A DNA stretch of 64,000 bases. Origin: Microvelia longipes. Lineage: Eukaryota > Arthropoda > Insecta > Hemiptera > Veliidae. The stretch covers positions 35,160,445 through 35,224,444 of the forward strand of contig JACMZG010001908.1 of NCBI GenBank assembly GCA_018340805.1. Reading direction: 5' to 3'. Position 1 is the stretch's first letter. The number at the start of each line of letters is the position of its first letter. The notes beneath the pieces were generated by a model. That model was not told where the DNA came from, did not search any database, and saw only the letters and a list, made by a program, of their open reading frames with translations. This document shows positions 45,997-57,300 of the stretch, piece after piece. A program made the position numbers and the translations under genes.

Positions 45997-48900
45997 GTAA
46001 GTTGAAAATAAAGTTATTAACTTTGGACATACATAATTTTCGGAATCACTAAGACAAGTAGAGTTGATCTTAACTAATTTCATTAGTGTAAATTTATTTA
46101 AAATTTGCAAAAAGCGAATGAGCCCGTTTTTTTATTTACAGAAAAAGCAATTCTATTGATAAAAAAGTTATTAAAATAGATATATAGTTAATTGATTAAT
46201 AAAAGTTATGGACCGAAAGCTCGCCTTTCGACCTGGAGGTCGAGGGTTCAAATCCAGCCGGAGGAGGATCTTAATATGAGATTATCCCTTGCACCGTACA
46301 CACGGAAGGTCTTGAATTCAAGGCCGGTCAACCCAGCCAGGGTTTTACGTGGTTTCCTTGGGTGCAAATGCGGGGTTGGCCCCTGTTTCATCTGAGACGT
46401 CTGGATCCACGTTTCCGTTGTCTCTAGCTCACGAAAAGTCAAGGTTCTGAGGGCTGATGGAGATGAAGGTCGGAAAGATTAACTTAAAGAAACCTTAGTC
46501 AGTGAAAGTGAAGCCGGGGCACGAGTAACGTAAGAGACTGGGAACGAAGTGCTCTGTTCTTGAAGACAAATGTTTCCTAGTAGCACTGTGGAACTTTGAC
46601 TTACAGGTCAGGGCTAAAGAATGAATTTGTGCACACTGACGTCGGGGTTGCTAGAGTTCTCTGTTGGGTGACACTGGACTGGTCAGAGAGGTGAGCCTAG
46701 CTAGAGTCTGATGATGGTAGAGGAGCTGATGGGATTGGCGAGACTGGTTAAACGAGGGCGGGCCAAGTGAGACTAATGTGGTCAGAGGAGCTAGTAACAC
46801 TAGATGAACTATGCACACTGTGGACTAGTTGTCGGCGCTAGCCAGAGCGGTGAGCCTAGCCAGAGTCTAGCTGGTCTCGATGAATTATGCACACTGTGGA
46901 CTAGTTGTCGGCGCTAGCCAGAGCGGTAAGCCTAGCCAGAGTCTAGCTGGTCTAGATGAACTATGCACGCTGTGAACTAGTTGTCGGCGCTAGCCAGAGC
47001 GGTGAGCCTAGCCAGAATCTAGCTGGTCTCGATGAACTAGGCACACTGTGAACTAGTTGCGGACACTAGTCAGGGCGATGAGTTTGGATAGAGCCTGGTT
47101 GGGCTAGATGAACTGAGCACACTATGGACTAGTTATTATGCCGTCATTTACAGAGGGTGTGCTTCCTAGATGTTTGGATGTATACAAACTCTGGGGTGGA
47201 TTAGTTGAGTGAGATTTGAGAGAGGTGAAAACGATAAAGGTTAACAGTTTTCAAAATTGTTATCAACAAGGAGCGGAGATGATCGAGTAACTCCGCACTC
47301 GCCAAACACATAAAGCAGGGCTCTGAGTAAAACAATAAATTTGCGGTTAAATTGGATAACCCAATTAAGACCACAATACGACATCGAACAAAAATTTTAC
47401 CGTTGAGGTGATACGCTTGGCTTAGATTAATGAAATGATAAGCATAAGTACATGCGTCTAAATTTCAAAGAAGAATAAAGTCTAATAAAAACCGTGGAGC
47501 GAATAGACTAACACAACTATTATGTTAGGGATTGCGGTTTAAACTAACTTATAAAATGTAGGCACAAAATACATATCCCTGTACCCAAACAAACCAAAGG
47601 AAAAAATTTGGTAATGGGTACTTAGGAACTTCTCCTCAACATATCAGATTTGCTACGCTCATCTTCACCACTTCGGACTCGTACGCTCGTTCTCAGTATA
47701 TTAAAATCACTAAACTTATAGTACAATACGTCTTCGGACTCGCTTCGCTCGTTATCGGATAATAAATACATTCGTTCTTTTCTTTTCTGAAAGTCACCCA
47801 TTCAGGCACTGACCGCGCTCGATGCAGCTTAACTTTTATGAGTTAAGTTTCCTATTGAAACGAAACTTATTTATTACGTGAAGTAATAAAATTATACCAA
47901 ATTTCAGCTCAATTAGATTATTTTTCGATTTTTAAAAAAAAATGGATACAAGAAATTTGATAAAAATTGAACTAATGCTGATAATAAGATGAAACGTGGC
48001 AAATTTGTTGGTATAATTATACATGACTTATATGCGTGCTAAAATGCAATGCGCAATGTGCTGAGATCGATCAAAACATTTTTCCGTGCTTATATGAATT
48101 TTTGAAATTCTTGCTGAGTCATTATTAAGGGTTAATGACGTCATAAAAAAAATATTTTCCGGATAGCACACCAATACCTAAAAATTGATATTTGTACTAA
48201 CACCTCAGTGTTGAAACTTAGTACAAATATCAATAGCTCTCAAGCTACGATGATAACAGACATTTTGTAAAAATCAATCAGGAGGTTATAAACCCCCTAA
48301 AACTTGATATTTTTGATAGTTAATTATTATTTATCAATATCAATTTCTAGTATCACATACCACATCTTACGTTTTTTAAATGCAATTATATTTTGTTTTA
48401 ATGATTGAAAAACTTAATTTAGTAAATTTAAACGCTCATCCGCTGACAATATAGATAATATAAACTCTAAAAATTAAAATGTTTCCGTTTATGAGCGTCA
48501 AATCAAAATCTAAAACTTTAATTCTGTTTTGATTCTAATTGAAAACATTTTAAGCCCTGCTTCAATGTTATAGTAAGACTTTGAAAAGGCATTATAAAAT
48601 ATTAGAAAGACATTTGGAGGATATAAGTTGGACATTTGTAAGTCCTTAGTAGGACCTTTAAAAGACATTAGAACAACATGTGAAGGAACTTGGTGGAACT
48701 TATAGAAGACAATTATAGGACATTCAAAGGATTTAGTCGGACATTTAAAGTATATTAGTAGAAGATTTAAAGAAGATTCGTAGGAAATATGAAGCAGCAC
48801 CATTTAATAATATAATTTTTATAATTAAGTTAATTTATTGGGCTTAATTTTCAACAGGGCCTATATCTTGACTTAAAATAAGAAGAGTTGTCTTAGATGC

Positions 48901-51900
48901 CCTAAATTTTACTTTAGATCTGGATATAATTTGTTAAATAAAGACTGTTAATTATGACCACAGCTGTTTTCATGGAGTAGGCAATCTTGATATTCTGAAG
49001 TCAAACATAGCAAGACCGAAGAAATTCATAATTAGGCATTGGGTAATCTGAAATTCTGGGGACAAGCAAAGTAAGTTCGAAGATTCATCCTCCAAGTCGG
49101 TGGGTTAATTTTTCAGTCTGAGATCGAGCGTATCAATAGCGACGTAATACGACTTGAAGCCATTGGCCACCCTGAAATTCTCAGGACGAGCGAAGCGAGA
49201 ACAAAGCATTAAGTTCCTGTTTTGAAATGAAATCTAAAGATCATCGAAACCTTTGAACTGAAAATTAAGAGTTTGTTGAACTGCTATTTTAAAGCAAAAA
49301 AATGTAATTTACATAATAATAACATCCAAAGAAAATACAAGCAAAAATAATGTAAATTAAGCGAATAGGTTAATGACATTAGTACTAAATAACGCTCATT
49401 AAACAGACATAGGAATAATAAGGACGTTAGTTAAAACAAATAATGCCTCGAGTTTGTTTAAAAAGAATTTAAATGAGCCAAGTTCGCACATATCTAAATC
49501 TTTATTCCTTTTGTAGGTAAGACAACAGATTTTAAGTTGGGCTTAGCTGTAGAAGTATTTACTTACTTCCTGAGGTAAAACGTTTCGTCGCGTTGTAATG
49601 ATTTTGTATAACTTAACTAACAAAGATACGTATGTTGACTAGATTTTCTGTTGTCTATCTAATATAATCAATTACTAAAACTTCGTACTTCATTTTTAGT
49701 TGAGGGTTAAAGGTTTGGGTAACCTAGCACTTTTATAGTCAAGAAATGTAGCACATATGTCACAGGAAATGTTTACTATCTAAACATTTCTCGAATGCGA
49801 AAGATCTTATAACCAACCAAATTAATTGGTTTTCAATATTAAATGTTTATTGTATAATATTTTAAAACATATCAAAATGATACTTTAGTTTGTGATTTCT
49901 TGATTTTCAAACACAGGTGCACAATTTATATTCTATATGACTGTATGTGCTTTGTATTACTATTATTATTAGTGGACAACCAATTTAAATTTCATTATAA
50001 GATGAATCCATAAAAAACTAAAAGGCCACTTTAATTTCTTAAAAATTCTAAATGATTACATATAATCTCTTTAAAAAAGTGATAAATAAAACTTAGATGT
50101 ATAGTTCACGATTTAACCACCAAAATCTTTCCTCGAGGGTGTTAAAAAATTAGCATAATCTTATTCGGAAATTTTACAATCAACTAAATCAGCCTAAGGT
50201 TACATTGGTGTTCGCAATGAGTCTCAAGTCTGGTTTCATGAAGCATTAAGATTATCTAGATAATTAAATTGCTTTGTTTAAAGCAGAGAAGCAAGTTTAA
50301 TTCGCTTTTACCGGTGCTAAGCGATTAAAGTAACAGAACTTTTTCAACATATTTTTTTTATCGGAAGCAGACGGTTTTTTACTTTTTCTTAACTATACCG
50401 TAGGTATATAGGAAAAAGTATTGTGTTTGCAAAAATCCTAAAGCGGGATGTCACCTGAATAATCTAATGCATATGTTTTTAAGACCTTCAACCTGGTCAC
50501 TCCGGAATTGACAAGTCCCCTAATAAGCCGACATTCGATTTTGACAGAATTTATAATACATGTTTATCTAGTATTATTTCTCTTCCAATAAAGAATAATT
50601 AATGCTAACAGTAATTTTTAATCGTTTTTAATTAACATAGAATCTTTAAAAACGCTATAGCTAAATTTAGATTAGTGTGCCAGTTTTTTTATCAAATGCG
50701 AATTAATTAAACAAAAAAATATTATGAACTAATTAAATATTCAAAAAGTTAACAAGATTACCATCTAAAAAATAACAGAACTCAAAACGTAACAAAAAAA
50801 GAACTGAAACCAGTTTAAAACTGTAGTTGCATCGTTGTATTGAAGAAACATCGATGGCAAAAACACTGTTCAACCGTTAACCAATCCTTAAAATAAAATT
50901 TACAAAAAAAATAAAGAAAAATTTAAATTGCAAAAAGAACATGAAAAGAACCCCTTAAAAAAAGATTGTTCGACATACAAGTTTTATTTTACTCAATTAA
51001 ATTTAAACTACATTCTATAAACAGAACATTTAAAGAAAAATAAAAAGTGTCAATTAATTCAAGAATAAAGATTAGGTCAAATAAGTTAATTTAAAATTTA
51101 CGATATTATAGCACTACAAATATACAATACTACTAGTCATACGTATATATGCACTACAAATATACAATACTACTAGTCATACGATTTATGCACTACAAAT
51201 ATAAATACTACTAGTCGTACGATATTATATGCACTACAAATATACAAATACTACTAGTCATACCAACCTTCCTTTTAATAATATTCATGCACTCAATATT
51301 ACAGATGCAGCTACTTTTGAAGAAATCAGTCCAACCTAGACAATCAAAAAATTCTTTTTGGCAATCTATTTATGGTTTCATTCAGCACACAGATGTGGTG
51401 GAACAGAATAAATTTTCAAAGAACAAATTACTCATAGATAGTTTTTGATTCTACTAAAGAGCGTACCGACATAGCGTCAGTACGCTCAATTTGGGGAATA
51501 CGATATACATAGCGTTTATCGTGTTTCCCAAATTTCTCCGTCCTATTTGACTTAAAATTTTTTCTAGTGCTAAAAAGTACTACGCGAATCGCTCCTTTTT
51601 AAATTTTCGATATCATGCTTAGACACCCCTTTTTGTTCTCTGAAAAAAATGAGGTTAGTCAAGTCAATTAACGTGTTTTTGTGAAGTTTTAAATAGTGAA
51701 ATTTTATTTTGGGAATATGTTTGGACATCTTCAGGGAGACCCCAAGCTACAATCGTAGCGGATCAAAACGTGTCCCGTTTTTCATGTTTTCGTTAATATC
51801 TTGGTAAGAATACAAAATATCAAAAATTGTTACAAATAAATTTTGAAGCTATGTAAATTGTCTAAAAATAAGTTTCTGTTGGTTTACTCTCTATTTCAAA

Positions 51901-52948
51901 TAATTACCAAAGGATTTAAAGTTAAAAATGTACTATTATTTCATTTTTTACAACGTAAACAAACTTTAAATTGTCACTTTGAGCGAAAGTTTTCCTTATG
52001 TACTACCATAACTTAACGGCAAATCGATGAAACGTTATAATTTTTGGATATGATGTGGTAGAGTACACAACAAGTTATTACCCCAAATTACAGCTTTTAG
52101 TTTATTGTAGCCGCAGAGTACTGGCCTGGTATTTTTTTAAGTCAGGAAGACAAAATTTCAACTATATCCTTGAAACGGCCATTGTCCCGACAAATATTGA
52201 AGAGATCAAAAAGAAAGAAAACAAACTGCTCTATGCTCAATAAATGTTTTCTCTTCCATTTTCTAATATCAATAGGAAAAAAGTACCCGGGGAATGAAAA
52301 TGAACAATTTATCCGAAATAAAACTTACAAAAATGACAATCTCATAGGAAAACCATTGTATTCAATAATAAATTTGACAGGTTGTGAGTTTTTTTCGAAC
52401 AAAATTTCATTTGACCGAAACAAACTTATTTTAACTTATTTTTATACAATTTACTCAGCTTCAAACTTTATTTGAAAGAATTTTCGATATTTTGTATGTC
52501 TAACAAGATAATAATTATGAAAACATGAAAAACGGGACACGTTTTAGTCCGCTACGATCGCAGCTGTGATGCAGAGTTAGGGGGCTTTTTGGGGTATTTC
52601 TTAACATGTTCAAACATATTCCCAAAATACAATTTCACTTTTTAAAACTTTTTGAAAATCCGTTCGTTGACTTGACTATTAAGGGAATCAGGGTTAAGGG
52701 ACTCATTCAGTAGATTTAAATATCACGTACACCAAAATTAGTGCGATTCTAAAACAAATAGTGGGTATAGGTGGGGGAATACAATTTAATTTTTGCGTCA
52801 TAAAATAAGGCTGTACAACGTCACACGGTCAATAGATAAACATTATGAAGTAAAAACTAGTTTTTTCGTAATGGTATCTTTAAGTTCACTATCGCATCTT
52901 GATACGATAATGAACTTAATGATCAATTTAAAATAATATAATATATAT

Positions 52949-52996
<48 letters not shown>

Positions 52997-54240
52997 ATAT
53001 AATATATATAGTGTTTTTTTATAAAAAATAAATTGTCGAGGTGTTGTTTTCTCTTTGCAGTACACTTTTTTAAATTTTCTTTAAGTCTTTAGTTATTTTT
53101 TTTAAAATTATACTTAATAATATTAGTCTTGCACCCTTTTTTATTAATTTATGAGAAGGTTGTGTCCTATAGGGCGGTAATAAAAAACGACGATTAGTGT
53201 TTTTTTTTAAACGACACTAATAGTCGTTTTTTATTCCCACCCTATAGGGTGGTAATAAAAAAACGACGATTAGTGTTTTTTTAAACGACACTAATAGTCG
53301 TTTTTATTCCCACCCTATAGGGTGGTAATAAAAAACGACGATTAGTGTTTTTTTTTAAACGACACTAATAGTCGTTTTTTATTCCCACCCTATAGGGTGG
53401 TAATAAAAAACGACGATTAGTGTTTTTTTTTTTAAACGACACTAATAGTCGTTTTTTATTCCCACCCTATAGGGTGGTAATAAAAAACGACGATTAGTGT
53501 TTTTTTTTAAACGACACTAATAGTCGTTTTTTATTCCCACCCTATAGGACACAACCTTCTCTTAAATTTAAATTATACATAATATACAATACAATAATGC
53601 ATCTTCTTTTATTGGATAAAGCCATGAACAAAATACATAAAAAGAGCAAAACTTCAATTTATTCTTAAAATTCAAATATGCCTTTAAATTTAAGATACTT
53701 GTACTTCCTGGGATGATTGTATCAGATTGGTCACTCAAAATAATAAATACACAAGAAATGTACCTAAGGTCTCATTAATGTAAAAGAGATGTTTAAAAGT
53801 AAAATAATACAAGTATAACTCTAGCGGTTGTTAATAAAATAATAATGTGTTTTCATGTGGTTGCAGATGGAGATTTTGGCAAAAAATCGAATTATAGGCA
53901 ACTGAACAATGAAGGAGGTGGAATCGGATCCTCAAGGTAACTTTCTTTTATCAAGGAAAACGTCTAAAGGTTTAATCAAATAGTTAGCCATAACTTGAAA
54001 CAATTAAATCATGTTATAGACAAGTAGTTATATTTTATTCTATTCGTAATTAAAATACACCTTTCATGAATTAACTTAACAAGAGACTTATAAAAAACAA
54101 TTACTTTATATAATTAAATACAGCGTTAAAAATTCTTTAGGCGATTTTTTTGCTAAATGCGGTGGAGGGTGGATCTGGGGGTTTCAGAGGTCCCTTATCA
54201 TGAAAAAATACCTTTTGCGAAACACACACACATACATACA

Positions 54241-54305
<65 letters not shown>

Positions 54306-54309
54306 GGTG

Positions 54310-54356
<47 letters not shown>

Positions 54357-57300
54357 TGTGTGTGTGTGTGTGTATGTGTGTGTTTGTTTGAATTTTAAGC
54401 GGATTATAAAAACAATATTTTAAATTATACTTGAGGAGGACAAGCACCCTTTTAAAAACCAGGTATTTATGACGCCATTAACCCGCTTTGCTTGAAAGAA
54501 TCAGTAAAATTAAAGATTAAACATTTTCGCCGGGAATAAGGACTGAAAATCAACATGAATGTGTGCGAATAATGCTGTGCCGTGCATTCCATAATGTAAG
54601 TCTATGGGATAAATATGCGCGTTTACTTTGAAAAATTCAAAAATATTAAGTCACAGGCTGTGATCACGCTACTGTGATGAACGGTACTGATCAGGTTATA
54701 AAGCCAGAAACTTAAGCAAGGAATAGATATAATAACACTATCTACCTTTATATGTTACAGTTGTCAAAGTGAAGGATTCTTTCCAGACGATAACGACTGT
54801 CGCAAGTTCTATCGATGCGTGAATTATGGCGGCAGTCTAACGAAACATGAATTCGCTTGCGGCCCAGGAACTGTGTATGATCCGCAAGCAAATACTTGTG
54901 TTCATCCAACAGATTCATCCAGAGCTAAATGCAGATCTGTATCGCCGGATTACAATAACATAGGAGGAGCAGCTGAGTATCCAGAAGGTAAAGCAATATA
55001 TGAGACTAACATCTCGTAATCTCATTCATCGCAATACTAGGACGTAATCCGTTATCTCCTTATTCTTTTCTCTCAGACTATTAATGCTTCAAAACAAAAC
55101 AAATATATTGGTAGTAGGCAAGCTCAAGCCAAAAAATCGATCTTCGAGTTCGAACCTTAGCTTAAGCCACGATAAAGCGTAAGCAAGGTCGATTTTTGGG
55201 ATCGAGTTAGAGCTTTAGATTAAACTCAAACCCAGATTAGGTATCGAGCATTTGATCAACCAGACCCAAGAATTGAATTCGACCTTTTGCTCTAACTCGA
55301 TTGTGTGATCTTGGTTTTAACTCGATCCTAGACTTGACTGCGATTTAGGATAGACAATGATCTCATCAAAAGCATGGTCCAAGATTCAAACTTCCAAACC
55401 ATTCTGGGATATAATGCGAATCTGAGATGTCTAGAACTGATAAGTTGGTTTTAAATTTTCAGATCAACGCATTTTAATGTGACCAGTTTATATGATCTTT
55501 TATAATAAAAATAGTAAAAAGTTATGAGGTTTTGGTCATGATAAATAAAACAACATTTAAGCTTTCGACCGTATGATTAGGTCTTCATCAGAAAGTTTTT
55601 CTATACGTATAGAAAAAATGTCTATACGTATGGTCAATAAGTGCTATTTGTTATCTTTTATAATATTGTTCTTAAGTAAAAAATTTTCAAGGAAGGAAAT
55701 GAAGGGGGAGAGACTTCTACTGTGTTTTGCAAAGTCGATTGCGACAACAATCTGGCCCCAAATAGGCGACGGCAAGTCATGCTGGCAGGTTTGTGAGACG
55801 AGGACTGGAATTCAATAATAGTTAATTACAATAAGGCCCGTATTCACCAAATATAACTGGAGCAAGATTAATTTAATCTTCAGTTTTAACTAGTATAATA
55901 AAGTTTACAGAGGAGGATATCATGATCACAAAATCAAAATATTTTGACCGATAGACTCCAAAAGGCTTTAGACTTGAAATCTAATTTGAAATCTTGTTTT
56001 TTATCAACAAGATCCAGGACTCGAGCTTTTAATCGTTCTCAACCTTTTAGTTGTGATCAAGCTAGAAATAGAGTTATAAATAAATATTTTTTTATTTCTT
56101 AAAGTTTACACTTGTTAAATTATAAAATATGAGTTCGAGCTTTTAATTAAACTTGTGGAGTCAATCAAGCTCGTTCTAGGCTCGAAAAAATCGATTCGGC
56201 TCGATTAAATTATATTATTTTCTTATTATTTTGCAGGAAGCAACGCATATCCGGGTCCACCGCAAGTAGCCCCAACTGTGAGCCAACCTCCGCCTCAGGG
56301 GCCACCAGGTATTCCAAGTGAAACATACCCAGGAGGAGTTCCACCGAGACCTCCACAGTCTCCATACCCGTTCCCAGCAGCCGGTGCCCCTCCATCATAT
56401 CCTTCGTCTCAAACAGATGCACCACCAGCACCATGGCAACAACAAGGAACCCCAGCCCCACCGGTTTATCCCTGGCCACCATTAGAATCCCAAAAACCAC
56501 CAACACAATCTCAACCTCAACCAGGACAATCTGCACAAAACAGACCATGTAATTCAGAAGGATTTTATGGAGTTGAAGGGGATTGTAGAGCATTCTATAG
56601 ATGTGTCAACACCGGAGGAGCATACACCAGATATGACTTTCAATGTTCACCCGGTACAGTTTGGGATAGCGTTAATCAGGCATGTAATCATGCATGGGCA
56701 GCAAATCGAAAGGACTGTGAAGATGCGTCGTTAAATGAAATAGGAGGAGAAGATCAAAGCCAACAACCACAATATCCTGAACAACCATCGAGCCCTCAAC
56801 AACCTCCACAACCACAATATCCTCAACAACCCCAGCAGCCTCAGTACCCTCAACAACCCCAACAGCCTCAGTACCCTCAACAACCCCAGCAACCGCAAAA
56901 TCCTCAACAGCCACAGCAACCACAACCGCAATATCCTCAACAACCCCAGCAACCGCAATATCCTCAACAACCCCAACAGCCTCAGTACCCTCAACAACCC
57001 CAGCAACCGCAAAATCTCAACAGCCACACAGCAACCACACCGCATATCCTCAACAACCCCAACAACCACAATATCCTCAACAGCCACAGCAACCTCAATA
57101 CCCTCAGCAGCCAGAAAATCCGCAAGGGCAATACACTCCACAGCCAGGAGGAACTGTCCCACCACCAGGTCAATATCCATCTCCGCCCGATGGGTCACAA
57201 GGGAGACCATCCAGTGAATCACAGCCAGAAGAAGGCGAAGATATCAGTGAAGAGCCAGGTGAAACAGGAGATTGTACATCAGAAGGGTTCCATCCTGTAC

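Larger units (their letters stand above)
45997..53866 (+). other. intron 1, repeat-rich, 7.87 kb
   Basis: It runs from GTAAGT to TTGCAG. It contains a tRNA-type SINE, two minisatellites, 5S-like family pieces, a 1-kb inverted-repeat element, a (TA)n tract and the five-hairpin array, each listed separately. Stretches at about 48,310-48,570 and 49,210-50,380 hold nothing I can name. Confidence 0.8.

Noticed and set aside
53146..53567. CRISPR array
   Set aside because: The repeats are contiguous without unique spacers, the units are self-complementary, and the setting is a eukaryotic intron.
54988..55019. Exon 3 read through to the stop at 55,019
   Set aside because: The GTAAAG donor at 54,988 with the TTGCAG acceptor at 56,231-56,236 joins in the right phase into the next chitin-binding region; read-through would give a short truncated protein.
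55573..55818. 81-residue frame in intron 3
   Set aside because: It lies between two well-supported exons, overlaps a palindrome and a repeat, and has no splice signals or domain.
56210..57222. Minus-strand frames opposite the mucin-like gene (Val/Glu/Gly- and Leu/Trp-rich)
   Set aside because: They are shadows of the Pro/Gln repeats; the plus strand has the cysteine-rich domains and splice sites.
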